DNA from: Perilla frutescens
Lineage: Eukaryota; Streptophyta; Magnoliopsida; Lamiales; Lamiaceae
Length of the DNA: 64,000 bases
Direction of reading: 5' to 3'
Assembly: GCA_026008535.1 (NCBI GenBank)
Contig: BRKX01000014.1
Coordinates: 51,199,006 to 51,263,005 of the forward strand
Within the stretch, counting starts at the first letter, position 1; each line of letters starts with the position of its first letter. The notes beneath the pieces were generated by a model that was not told the origin of the DNA, ran no database searches, and was given only the letters and a program-made list of their open reading frames with translations. Positions 23,206 to 34,241 of the stretch are shown here, one piece after another. The translations under genes and the position numbers were made by a program.

Positions 23206-23620
23206 CACTACAAAAAAAATCACGTTTTAGCGACGGAATTTTCCGTCGCTAAATCTCAAAAATCCGTCGCTAATCCGTTTAGCGACGGATTAACGACGGA
23301 TCAAGTCTGTCGTTAAACATCTAGTCGTTAGTCATTTTAACGACAAAATTAACGACGGAAAAACTTAACGATGGATTTTTCCGTCATTAAATAATTTCCA
23401 AATTCAGTCGCCAGAAAAAAAAATAAAAAAAATTAACAATGGATTAGCGATGGAAAAATTCCGTCGCTAAAAAAAAAAATTAGCGCGTGCTCCCCAGGGC
23501 GCCACATATTATTTCAACATTCGCGGCTCGCGAGATTCGAACCCTTGACCTCCGTAAAGGCGGAGATCTATCCTCTTAGCTCAACCAAGTGGGCTATTAT
23601 ATATTTATGTTTATATTCAG

Positions 23621-23651
<31 letters not shown>

Positions 23652-24578
23652 TCGTTCGAAACTGTTATCCTTCATTTATTGAAATATCTCTATTATAATC
23701 TTTTAATGTTGTAAATTAAAATATATTATTATTAAATTATTTATTTAATATTAGATTATTTCAACTAATTTTCTCAAATATTATATATTTATAATTAATA
23801 ATATTTAAAAAAATAAAATTAAAGTGATAAAAATTATAAAAACAAAAAAATATTAAATAAATATTTTAATTTAATTATATATTTCAAAAATATCATAATA
23901 TTATCTAAATATAATAAAATATTAAAAAAATTAAATAAATTAAAAGAATAAAATAAATTAAAAAATTAAAAATATTGAAAATATTAATTTTAAATTCGTT
24001 TTTAATTCTTAATTGGGAAATAAAAAAATTAAAAATTTAAAAAAAATTAAAAAATTAAAAATAAAAATTAAATTTAGTGACGGAATTTTCCGTCTCTAAA
24101 TCCGTCGCTTAAATTTTAAAAAAATTAAAAAAAAAAATTTAATGACGTATTTTAGTTAGCGACGGAAAAATCCGTCGTTAGTCCGTTGTTAATGAAAAAA
24201 ATAAAATTAAAAATATTAAATTTAATTTTTAACGACGGATCATATTCGTCGTTAATATTAAAAATTAAATCCGAAATATTATAAAAAAACTAACGACGGA
24301 ATATTTTCGTCGTTAATATTAAAAAATAAATAAAAAATAAAAAAAGAAAATATAACAACGGAAACGGTCCGTCGTTAATATTAAAAAATAAATAAAAAAT
24401 AAAAATCCGAAAATATAACGACGGAAAATGTCCGTCGTTACAGATAACGATAAAGGTTCCGTCGTAAATCCGTCGTTAAAGATAACGACGGACAGTCTGC
24501 CGTTACTCCGTCGCTAAATGACGACCCGAATTATGTCCGTCGGAAATTCCGTCGGTAAAATGCAAAATTCTTGTAGTG
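23206..24578. mobile_element. Non-autonomous CACTA (EnSpm) element
   Basis: It starts CACTACAAAAAAAATCACG and ends GCAAAATTCTTGTAGTG, the inverted CACTACAAGAA tip. Dense subterminal repeats of TTAGCGACGGA / TCCGTCGCTAA and later AACGACGGA / TCCGTCGTTA fill both sides, as expected of transposase-binding arrays. The interior is AT-rich and lacks transposase. The expected 3-bp duplication is not exact (TAA against AAG). It contains a tRNA-like segment at 23525-23597. Confidence 0.8.
23525..23597 (-). pseudogene. tRNA-like sequence inside CACTA element
   Basis: On the minus strand an A-box-like TTGGTTGAGCTAAGAGG, an anticodon-arm-like CTCCG..CGGAG hairpin and a B-box GGTTCGAATC follow each other at tRNA-like spacing. 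The acceptor ends do not pair convincingly and the anticodon loop is short, so this is a tRNA-derived relic rather than a working tRNA gene. Confidence 0.5.
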
Positions 24579-25100
24579 AAGTATATTTAAGTGTATTAAC
24601 ACTTAAGTGTAATATCTAAAGTGCATAAGGATGTGGGCCATGAGCCTACACGCGCACACGCGGGCGCTCGCCCGTGCCTGAGCTCGTGCACGTGCTCGGC
24701 TCATCTCGTCCTTATCCTCGTCCTCAGACTTGGATTTTGGCAATTGAACTTTCAGCGTACGTGAGCTTCCGGGGCCTAACCGTTACGGTTTTATGAACGG
24801 ACGGGTTGTGGAGCGGGTCGGCAAAGAAACGACGGTTCGGATCATCGATCTGCGGGTGTTGTTCATGTTTGGCCTTAAATCTGTAACTCCCACCTGGAGC
24901 TGGTGGAGTTAGTGGGCTGTAGTGTAACCGATGTAACTCTTGAGGGAGTCAAAGGTCTACAGTTGCCCCTGGACACATGTCGGAATCCGTTGTTGTTACT
25001 CCTGAAGGGACCACTTGGGATTGAATGCCCCAAACCATAGCTGTCCCCTAGGGTGGAATGATGCATATAAATAGGACATTCCAGCATGCAGGAGTTGCTA

Positions 25101-25275
25101 CATTATTCACAACCATCATACCATCTTGCATTGTTCATTCATGTCTACTCCCAGTCCTGATATTACCTAATTAATCGGAGCCTTGCCTATCTTATTCACA
25201 ATCATCATATTATCTTCCATTGTTCATTCGTGTCTGCTCTCAATCCTGACATTACCTAGTTCGTCGGAGTCTTGC
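25101..25275. repeat. Two-copy tandem duplication, ~86-90-bp unit
   Basis: The unit from CATTATTCACAACCATCATA to CGGAGCCTTGC is repeated from 25191 to 25275 with about 15% differences. It lies in the LTR-like block just downstream of its TATA box. Confidence 0.75.
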
Positions 25276-25424
25276 TGGAATTGTGGTGCTATTGCTGAAA
25301 GAATGAACCCGTTTCATCTTTGAGAGACAACATGCCAAACCGTGAACACTAGTTGGGGCGTATTTATCTTGATGAGAGAGGTCCCCTCCTCGACTCAGCT
25401 TGCAAGAATCCTGCTGCTTCTACA

Positions 25425-26072
25425 TTAGTTCATTTCAGATTATAACTATTGTATTAATTCTACTCATTTATTTCTATTTCTTATGTATTCCAAAAAGCAG
25501 TGTAATTGTACACAAGAGTGCCTAAACTTTAGGAGAAGCATCATCACTTAACATATATAATATTATTTTGCATGACTATTAAAACTGAAATAAGTAGACT
25601 AAGACTAAGAGTAGTACTTTTCTTGTAGACCAATTACCAGTAAATCGAGCTTGTGAATCTCGTATTACGACCATACAAATTGTCATAACTTAATTTCTCC
25701 ACAAATTATGATATGCAGTTTTACTCATGAGTGCCACATGATATAATTAACATTTGCACGATCAAATTAGAACTTAATATTGGGTATCTTTTTTAAGGTG
25801 AAATTTTATTTTAATTTAATTTAATTTATTACAATGAATCATTTTAAACTACCTCGCTCAAAAGTTGGATCATTCTTGAGCTCATGAGTATCTAATCATG
25901 AGTTTGATGTTTCCTACTAAGTTGAATGAAATATTTAATGTAAGAATCTATTTTGAAAATATATACTTGCTCCATGGTTTTCTTGACATGGAGAAATAAT
26001 TAATCACGATTATTGAATTCAATTCTTTATGATTTTTCAGGCTCGAACGTGAAAGTAGACCTACTTTTTCTT
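25425..26072. other. Spacer with a copy of the 14876-14945 sequence
   Basis: 25610-25680 (TTTTCTTGTAGACC.. CGAGCTTGTGAATCTC) parallels 14876-14945 (TTTTCTTGTAGGCC.. CAAGCTTATGAATCTC). Otherwise no gene or element could be recognised. Confidence 0.45.
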
Positions 26073-26350
26073 TGACATGATCCTAATTTGGAATTGTATC
26101 GGATAAGGTATTCTTCGAATGAATACAGACTTCAAGAGTATTCTTCAAGTGAATACCAAAATTCCATAAGTAACAAACTTTGAATTATTATTTTGATGAT
26201 GAATCTGATTAATAAAAATAGAAAATTCCTAAAACAATTTATAATCTAAACAAGATAAAGAATCATAATAATGCAAAACTACCTGAATTAAAGTAAATAA
26301 TCAAGCAATAAATGAGTATTATTAAATACTATAACTAGGGGGACGTATCA
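26073..26350 (-). repeat. Small TG..CA repeat (TRIM/solo-LTR-like), copy 2
   Basis: Inverted relative to copy 1 at 15798-16309. On the minus strand it runs TGATACGTCCCCC to GGATCATGTCA and shares the order CTTGTTTAGATTAT, AATACCTTATCCGATAC and CCAAATTAGG. Flanks TTCTT and TCCTT differ by one base, a weak hint of a 5-bp duplication. Confidence 0.5.
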
Positions 26351-26397
26351 TCCTTCTTTAAATCTAAAAATTATCCTTCTTTCAATCTAAAAATTAT

Positions 26398-26958
26398 GAG
26401 TTGGACTTCCGTGCATGACTTTTGTTAAATGAGACGGCGCGTGGGGCCCACGAGCCCGTCTTTTTTTTTTTCTGGCAGTTTTTTTACTTTTTTTTTTTGT
26501 TTTTTTATCCGATTTTTTCTTTGTTCCTTTTGTTTTGTTTCCCAAAAATATATACCTTAAAATAAAATTAGTAAACCCTAAAATGAAAATAAATTGATTT
26601 AATTTATTTGAAATGAGTATGAAATAGAATTAATAAACCCTAAAAAACACAAAATAAAAAAACCCTAAAAAGTACAAAATAAACCCCTAAAAATACCCAA
26701 AAAAACCCTAAAAACACAAAATAAACTCCTAAAAAATACAAAATAAACCCCTAAAAGCACCCCCAAAAACCCCTAAAAAACACAAATAAACCCCCCCCCC
26801 CCCCCCTCCCAAAAAAAATCCTAAAAAACACCAAAAATACCCTAAAAATATTAGTAAAAGGGCGGGTTTGACCGCATTGACCGGGTCAAAGCACGGGTTA
26901 ACCCGACCCGTCTCATATAGTGCTATTTGCAACAGCTGCATGGAAGTGATGTTTGCCA
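26398..26958. mobile_element. TIR element filled with CCCTAAA-like repeats
   Basis: The left end (GACTTCCGTGCATGAC.. GAGACGG) and the reverse complement of the right end (CACTTCCATGCAGCTG.. GAGACGG) are similar over about 45 bp, which suggests a non-autonomous TIR element. No target duplication was confirmed. The centre is the degenerate telomere-like array described separately. Confidence 0.4.
26636..26852. repeat. Degenerate interstitial telomere-like repeat with a C run
   Basis: At least eight AACCCCTAAAAA / ACCCTAAAAA units alternate with ACAAAATAA-type spacers of roughly constant length, so the repeat is longer than the 7-bp plant telomere unit. It includes a run of about 18 cytosines near 26790-26807. 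It is non-coding; the glycine-rich minus-strand frame here is spurious. Confidence 0.55.
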
Positions 26959-27895
26959 AAAATTATTGACCCGTAACACCATTGCCAAATGTGCTTTTGA
27001 TAACTTTATATGCAACTTCCTCATGCTCCTCACTTGAACATGGTATCACTGTTATAATCAACATAATACATTTTTACAACCATTTATTGCACCACCCCCA
27101 AGTTATCACAACTTGTACAACTTCAATTTTTTCTTCATTTTCTAATTTGATAATAGAATCTCTCTTAGGCTCCAATTGGGACTTTGATGCATCTCCTTGC
27201 TCAAGAATATAGTCAATTACAGGTTCCTCCACTTCTAGCATGTAATGAATCGTTTCGTCTAATTAATTCTACTTTTTCTAACACATGTTGAGAGCTTCTC
27301 CTGCGATGATGAATTTTCAAGATTATCTTCATAATGATAAGTTCCAAAATGAAGCAACATTTTATCCACGAAATCCGCTCATATAGTCAACAATCATGTT
27401 GGCTATTCATTCATTGATACCATTCAGACCCCTCTCCCATCATGTTAAAGGCCACTAGCCACACTCACCGCTCGTCAGTCGCTGCTAAAATTATTATTTT
27501 TATTTTTTTCATAAATTTTGCGGTGAATTTGTAGAATTTTCGTGATTTTTTCATTTTTTTTAATTAGATTTTGCACTACTATTAGTTCCCGCGAATTTTA
27601 GAAATTCGCCTCTAATATTAGTTTTTCAAAAACTAATGTAACTTATAAATTGAATTGGAAATAGTGAAGGTATATATAAAAACAAACATCCCTTTATCCT
27701 TTCCTCCGAGAATGCATTTGGTCCCAAGTGTAACTTATGCTTTATATACAATTTTATCATATAAAAACCACATCATAAAATGGTAAAGAACATTTATTTG
27801 ACACTATATATATAAATTATAATAATTTTAAACTGCTGTAGACATTTTATTGAATCGACAAATTATCAAACAGATCATGAACTTGCAAATAGGGA
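26959..27895. other. Spacer downstream of the WD40 pseudogene
   Basis: AT-rich DNA; no additional gene or element ends could be supported. It would contain the 3' UTR of the minus-strand WD40 gene next to 27896. Confidence 0.5.
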
Positions 27896-28087
27896 TCATA
27901 TAAATTTCTCCTCTGATGATACCTCTTGTTGGTTGCAGGCAGTTACCTCTCCATTTCCTGGGAACTCCCACTTCACCACGTCACCATCCCACGACGAGCT
28001 AACGAGCATCGGGTAGGTTGGGTGCCAACTGCAATCCCGCACCGTAGATCTATGGTGTTGCAGCTCCATGACCTGAGCCCCGCTAAC
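27896..28087 (-). pseudogene. LEC14B-like WD40 gene, last exon (exon 9), separated by transposons
   Basis: After an acceptor (TTCGGACAG|GTTAGC) this exon encodes the final WD40 blade: STVRDCSWHPTYPMLVSSSW, then DGDVVKWEFPGNGE and a short tail ending TGA at 27896-27898. Phase and content follow exon 8 (ends CTG at 43292) exactly. The intron between them contains the nested retrotransposons A and B and is about 15.2 kb long. The exon itself is undamaged. It belongs to the gene described at 43292-46164. Confidence 0.85.
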
Positions 28088-28326
28088 CTGTCCGAAGTCA
28101 AGAAAAACGTTTAGGGATGCTCGTAAACGAGTCCCGGTTGAGGAAAGAAAGTGGACTATAATTTTGGAAGTAGGGTTGAGGCAAAAAAATCGAAAACCAA
28201 ACTAAACCGATTATCAAGGGTAACTCAGCTAGATTTGGTTATGAAAATTTTAATTCGATTCCAGAAACAGTAGTAAAACAAAACTGAATAAACCATATGA
28301 TCACCCCTACTCGTAAGCATTATAGA

Positions 28327-29154
28327 TGATGCGATCCTCGCCAGCAACATGACGACGATGGCGTTGTTTTCCCAGGAGTATCAGGTTACACGAACAATTG
28401 GGAATGAAAATCCAAGCCCTAGCCTCACAATGAAATTGAACCACGAATTTGATTGAATCCGCGACCCTCGATCAATTGGAAACACGAACTCGGATTGTAT
28501 GGATGACGCCACAAACGGGGATGTGAATCCGTTTGATAAGTTGTTTGAATCTCACGTTGTGTTGTGAAACTCGGATAATTCTCTCAGAGAGAAAAAAGTG
28601 AAAACTCACGTTTAAAATTTAATATCAAAGTTGTTGTTGTAAAATAATGAGAGACAAGGTCTTATATAGTTGGTCCAAAACATCAAGCCCTAGAATAAAA
28701 TCCTACACAAACTAGGAAACAAAATAAGCCAAAATTCGGAACCGCCCGTACAGGCGCGACACGGGCTCGGTCGCGCCGCCTTCGGTCGGGTCGCGCCTCG
28801 GTGGGCGCGAGTGAGGTCGCGCCGCGTCTGTCCCCGGGCCGCGCCTTCCTGGGTGCTTTTCACCCCTCTGCATCGACGCTCGGTCGCGCCGTGCCTGTAC
28901 TTGGGTCGCGCCTGGGTCGCGTCTCCTCTGTGCTCGGGCCGCGTCCTTCCATCATCCCGCACTCGCATGTGATCTTCGTCTTCCAACGATGCTCGGCTTC
29001 TACTCCTTCGACGGGTCTCTTTGACGCCTCTTGGGTCCAGACTCCTCGTATAAATCCACTGAGACTCTCCTTGAACCTCTTAGCTCTTGATCGTGTAACT
29101 GGCCCTTCCGGTACTTTGATTGGATCGGACATCTCCTTGGCTTGGGTCGTATCA
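28327..29154 (-). repeat. Element B 3' LTR
   Basis: 828 bp, TGATACGACCC .. GATCGCATCA on the minus strand. The element's polyprotein frame runs into this LTR and ends at 28860. GC-rich GGTCGCGCC-type repeats occupy 28740-28950. Confidence 0.9.
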
Positions 29155-30299
29155 TTTCCCTCCTCTTGAAAAGGATTTGTCCTCAAATCCAGCTCGTCAC
29201 CTACATCAAAAGGACTTAAATCAGCAACGTTAAATGATGAACTTACTTTATACTCACCTGGTAAGTCCAACTTGTATGCATTATCACTGATGCGTTCTAC
29301 AACTTGGAATGGTCCGTCCCCTCTAGGAAGTAACTTAGAACGCCTTTGAGCCGGAAATCTCTCTTTTCTCATGTGTAACCAAACCCATTCGCCGGGTTCG
29401 AACACTACTCTTTTTCTCCCTTTGTTGGCTTTCTCAGCATACTGCTCAGTTCGTCTCTCAATGTTTGCTCTAGCTCTTTCATGAATCTGTCTCACAAAAT
29501 CAGCTTTCTTTTTCCCATCGAGATTAGTATATTCATGCACAGGCAAAGGAATTAAATCCAATGCAGTTAAAGGATTAAACCCATATGCAACTTCAAATGG
29601 TGAAAACTGAGATGCAGAATGCACAGACCTATTATATGCAAATTCAACATGCGGCAAACATTCATCCCAAGTTTTTATGTTCTTTTTAATTAGAGCCCTT
29701 AACGAAGTAGATAAAGTCCTATTTACTACTTCTGTTTGACCATCTGTTTGTGGGTGACAAGTAGTGAAAAATAATAACTTAGTTCCTAACTTACACCACA
29801 ATGTCTTCCAGAAATAACTCAAGAACTTAGCATCTTTATCAGAAATAATTGTCTTAGGCATACCATGTAGACGCACAACTTCCCTAAAGAATAAATCAGA
29901 AATGTAGGAAGCATCATTTGTTTTAGAACATGCAATAAAATGTGCCATCTTAGAAAATCTATCCACAACCACAAAAATAGAATCATGACCACGTTTACTC
30001 CTAGGCAATCCTAACACAAAATCCATAGATATATCTATCCAAGGCGATGTAGAAATAAGCAAAGGCATGTATAAACCATGTGGTTGGACTCTAGACTTGG
30101 CTTGTCTACATGTAACACACTTAGCACACAAACGTTCCACATCACGTTTCATATGAGGCCAGAAGAAATGCTCATTCAAAACAGCTAAAGTCTTAGTTAT
30201 CCCAAAATGCCCCATTAAACCACCACCATGTGACTCCAACAATAAAAGCTCATGCATGGAACAGTTAGGCACACATAACTTATTTTCTCTAAACAAATA
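28860..30299 (-). pseudogene. Element B integrase and C-terminal tail (pol 3' part)
   Basis: Integrase inserts the element cDNA. The zinc-binding region (SHGGGLMGHFG .. CAKCVTC) is followed by the DDE core (DISMDFVLGLPR; IISDKDAKF; CHPQTDGQTEVVNRT) and a C-terminal part with GPFQVVERISDNAYKLDLPG. The last ~100 residues, including EGPVTRSRAKRFKE, are encoded inside the 3' LTR, as in CRM-type chromoviruses. This segment has no internal stop, but its 5' continuation lies at 38423 because element A interrupts it at 30299. The first ~21 residues of the longer open frame (to 30362) belong to A's antisense LTR. Confidence 0.85.
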
Positions 30300-31530
30300 T
30301 GATGAGGACATCCATAGCAATGAGGAATTCAATGAAGAGCTACAATTCAAAGGACCCGTCACAAGACTACGAGCTAAGAAGTTGCAATATTATTTGCAAG
30401 CCACAATTCGCAAGAAGCTCGAAGAAGAAGACGGCGTGTAAGGAAGCTTAAAGATGATGACCTTGTTGACGTTGGAAGATGGAAATAAAGACATGGAGAA
30501 CACAACATGAAGATGTGCACGTGTGCATGTGCATGAGATGAAGAAGTCACGACCAAGTTGAAGAGATGGCCAGTTTCGGCCCTTAGTTATTTTAATTAAG
30601 GAGTTATTTTATTTTAGACTATAGTATTTATTTTATTTAATTAGACTATAGTCCAAATCAGTTTATTTAATTAATTTGGATGTAATTTTCGGTTATTCTA
30701 AAGTCCAAGGCATAGGTTTGACTAGAATTTTAATTAAGGGAAGAAACTACCTTAAATAGAATTCTAGTTTAGGAATTTTCCTAGTCCAATTGGAGATCTA
30801 TTTGGACTCCTTATTTTCGGCCCATATCCCCTTTATTTTCGATCCTCTATAGCTTATAAATAGAGGATCTATGTTACATTGTTACTTTAGACTTTATTTG
30901 ATTAATTAAGCTTTGCTTCAATATTGTCTCATCCCCATTAAATCTTTGTGAGTTTAGATATTAAATTCATACTCTTAGAACTAGCAATTCTAGGTTTTAC
31001 AAAGGGAATTCATCGTCCACGTTCAAGGGATCGCCGGAGACTCGCTATCGAAGAACAACTTAAAGAATTTGGCCTTGCGTACGTTCGAGATTCAAGGCAA
31101 CTTTCGGGTTGTGATTCACATCAACAAAACACCTTCACCACCGCCGTTCAACGTCATCCACCGCCACCACCGTACGCCTCAAGTCCAGCCACCAATCGTG
31201 TTCAAGTTTGTGTTCATCCCGTTCAAACCGTAAGTCCGTTCGTCTCTATCATATCCTATCTACTCAAGCCCTCCGTCAACCATCATTCACGTCCAAAACA
31301 CCCTCATCAATACCGTACCTACCATCGTCCAAAACAGCCCCCCACCCTTTGGATTTGTGTTATTTTGTGTGTCATAAGTCTAGGTATTTTATTTAGTTCT
31401 AGTCGTCTAGTTTGTCCCGTTATTTTAGTTTTGTTATTCCGCGTATTTTCCATTAGTTATTTGAGTCGTAGAAGTCACAAAACCTTACGTGTGTCGACAT
31501 GTGTTCATTCCTAAATCCCGGGTCACATCA
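30300..31530 (+). repeat. Element A 5' LTR
   Basis: TGATGAGGACATCC .. CGGGTCACATCA. It includes a TATAAATAGAGG box at about 30855 and the motif-coding stretch that in the 3' copy continues the pol frame. A 188-codon open frame inside it (30948-31514) has no recognisable domain. Confidence 0.92.
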
Positions 31531-31536
31531 TAAAAG

Positions 31537-31549
31537 TGGTATCAAAGCC
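31537..31549 (+). other. Element A primer-binding site
   Basis: TGGTATCAAAGCC, six bases after the LTR end, complementary to the 3' end of initiator-Met tRNA (one mismatch from the usual TGGTATCAGAGC). Confidence 0.85.
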
Positions 31550-31550
31550 A

Positions 31551-32357
31551 CGTCGGCTTTGGTTCGTGTTTTGTGTCTTTATTTTATTTTATGTTTGATC
31601 GAGTTGTAATTTAATTTCCGTATTGTTCATTGTTAAAAAAAAAAGGCACGATCATTAGATAAAAAAAAAAGCCGATCGTCGTTCAAAAAAAAAAAAACAA
31701 AATCCGAATTCAAAAAAAAAAAAAGAGAATATTCATTGTTTCCTTTTGAGTTCAATTCTATTTTGGTACTTTCCTTTTGGTACTAAGTCATAGTTGGTAA
31801 TTACCTAGTGAGTCTTTTCTTATTTATGGTAGTTTCCTTCTAGATTAATTTTATTTTTGGAACTTTCCATACAAGTTCTATTTTCTTTTTGGTAACTTCC
31901 ATAAGAGTCTTATTTTAATTTTGGTTCATTCCTTTTAGAGTCTAGGCTAATTAAGGTATTTAGATTATGTCACATAGATTGATACATATCCAAATCACCC
32001 AATTACCTTATCTCTTTATTCTTTCCTTATCCCTTCTATTTCTTTCCTTTCCACCCTAACTACATTTGGCCATCACCATCCCTAAACCCTACAATATTCG
32101 GCCACTACCACACACACATACCCAACCCGTATCTCATCTATACACTCCAAATTCATTCTTGTTCCTAGAGTAGTGAATCCGTTCCATTCCCAACCCCGTG
32201 ACACCTATTTCCCGAGTTCAAAAACCGCATCCTTTAGCTAGTTCCCCCACTTCATATACACAATACACACACATCACCATGCACTTTGAGTGCAAACACG
32301 AGTGGTAAAATCAAGAGTGAAAACAAAAGAGTGAATGTGAGATTGTGAGGTCCTACC
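31551..32357 (+). other. Element A 5' untranslated region
   Basis: Leader between primer site and gag with several poly-A runs (31638-31725) and TTTGGTA(A/C)TTCC-type short repeats. No gene seen. Confidence 0.6.
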
Positions 32358-34241
32358 TTGTTTTCTTTTACGTTTGTTCATTTTGTAGGAATTATGAAGA
32401 AAGGAACCCGCTCCGAGTCATCCTCTACACCTCCAGTCGACCCCGAATCGACCATACCACCTTTGGACCCGTCCAAAGATCCCTCCAAAGCACCCATGGA
32501 ATCTTCCTCAGATCCACACGCACCGTGGAATCCTAAGTATCACTTTGAAGCGTTGTCCAAACATGTTCAAAGACAACACCAAGCTCTATCCGACAAGATT
32601 GATGATTTAGTGCATGCCCTTGAACGCACTAAAACGACGCCTGTCTTTCCTCAAGCCATTCGAGGACCCAATAGGCGCCTAGAGCGTCAAAACGAGCCAG
32701 GAGAGGAGTACTTTGATGAGAATATAGATGTCGGAGATGATACTCCAGATCGTAGGCGCCGCCAACGGCGTGGGAACTACAATGACGATTATGGAGAAGA
32801 CCGAATGCTCAACAACTTCAAAACAAGCATCCCGGAGTTTGAAGGCCTTCACGATCCCGATGTCTACCTAGATTGGGAACGTAAGGTAGAGAAGATTTTC
32901 GCATGCTATGACTTCTCAGAAGCTAAAAAGGTGCAACTAGCATGTTTGGAGTTCAGAGGCTACGCAGCCACTTGGTGGGAGATGCAGCAAGAAAGAAGAC
33001 GAAGAAACCGAAATCCACCCATCGACAATTGGGAAGAGATGAAAGGATTCATGCGTGGACGCTTCATTCCAGTCCTATATGAAAGAGAGCTTGAGAAGAA
33101 GCTCAACCAGATCAAACAAGGCACCCGTTCGATTGAAGAGTACCACAAAGAGCTCGAGACTGCCTTGAACCGAGTCAGGAAGGAGGAGACCTTAAATGCT
33201 ACCATCATTCGGTAGATTAAAGGTATGAATCCCGACATTTCATGTGAAGTAGAACTCAAAGAATTCACCAGCATAGAGAGGATGGTGCAATACGCATCAA
33301 TTGTGGAAAAGCAGCTGCGAGAAGGCCGTCGTCGATCCAGTCAGACTTCAGCCCCTACTCGTCATTCTTGGAGTAAAGCTCCGCCTTCCACATCACCTTC
33401 TACCCCTTCTACTGAGTCTACACGACCCCGAGGTCAATCCGGACCCCCGGAACGGCGTTTCGACCGTTCTACACCGCAAGCAAGCCGTAGACCCGAGTCT
33501 ACACCAAGGCCACCATTCCAACGGCCCAATCAGTCCAATCCAACGCCAAATTCAGCCCCTGGTCGAGCCCGTGACATCCAGTGTCATAAATGCCAAGGTT
33601 GGGGTCATTTTCAGAACCAGTGTCCAAATCGGCGTGTTCTGTTCCTCGATGAACAGAATGGACTTGAATCAGCCAGTGAAGATGAAGAGGAGCCTCAGGC
33701 CGCTGCCCCTGAAGCAGTCGATGTCCCTGAAGTCGAGCCAGATGATGAGGAATTCGAGTTACCTCATGTCAGTCTAGTTTCAATCCGCAGTCTGAACATC
33801 AATCGTGAAGACGAAGAACAATCGCAGCGAGAGAACATCTTCTACACTCGAGTTGCCATAAAAGATCAGACATGCGCGATGATTATAGACAGTGGGAGCG
33901 TGATCAATGCAATCAGTCAGTATGCCGTTGATAAGCTCGCCCTCACCACAACAAAGCATCCGAAGCCCTACAAGCTGCAGTGGCTCACAGATCGTGGATC
34001 CATTCGAGTGACAGGTAAGGTACACATTTCTTTTACTAAAGGTCGTTATTCTGACACTGTTTTGTGTGATGTTATCCCCATGGAAGCATCCCACATACTT
34101 TTAGGAAGACCGTGGCAATTCGACAGAAAAACGGTTCACGATGGTCTAGCCAACACGTACTCAATCACAAGAGACGGCCGAACCACTGTGCTCAAGCCAC
34201 TCACTCCTAAAGCCGTTGCAGAGGATCAAGAAAGGATGTAA
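32358..34241 (+). pseudogene. Element A gag and protease region
   Basis: Gag forms the particle that packages element RNA. Capsid-type region FEGLHDPDVYLDWERKVEKI, WWEMQQERR and RGRFIPVLYERELEKKL, then zinc knuckle CHKCQGWGHFQNQC (33582-33623) and the protease DSGS motif (IIDSGSVINAIS, about 33885), followed by HILLGRPWQFDR. The frame is the same throughout but is broken by TAG at 33213-33215 and TAA at 34239-34241, so the product would be truncated within gag. Confidence 0.85.

Larger units (their letters stand above)
22932..25424 (+). mobile_element. LTR-like (copia-type?) sequence split by the CACTA element
   Basis: A TGTTGAAAAATTG start, a GC-rich internal part (24650-25060), a plus-strand TATATAAATAGG box at about 25065 and a short transcribed-type region suggest an LTR, with TTCTACA near 25424 as a possible end. 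The element is interrupted by the CACTA insertion at 23206-24578. No matching flanking duplication was found and the boundaries are tentative. Confidence 0.35.

Noticed and set aside
23525..23597. Functional tRNA gene
   Set aside because: A and B boxes are present, but the acceptor stem and a seven-base anticodon loop are not convincing, and it is embedded in a CACTA element.
26636..26852. CRISPR array or bacterial repeat
   Set aside because: Spacers are near-identical low-complexity AT sequence, the units are degenerate, and the context is a plant nuclear genome.
26729..26959. Glycine/phenylalanine-rich 76-codon minus-strand frame
   Set aside because: It is produced by a poly-C run and CCCTAAA-like repeats.
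27926..28114. 62-codon plus-strand frame
   Set aside because: Antisense to the last WD40 exon, whose splice acceptor, phase and protein sequence fit LEC14B on the minus strand.
28690..29169. GC-rich Arg/Pro frames in the element B LTR
   Set aside because: They come from GGTCGCGCC-type repeats in the LTR; the real coding tail is the minus-strand polyprotein frame ending at 28860.
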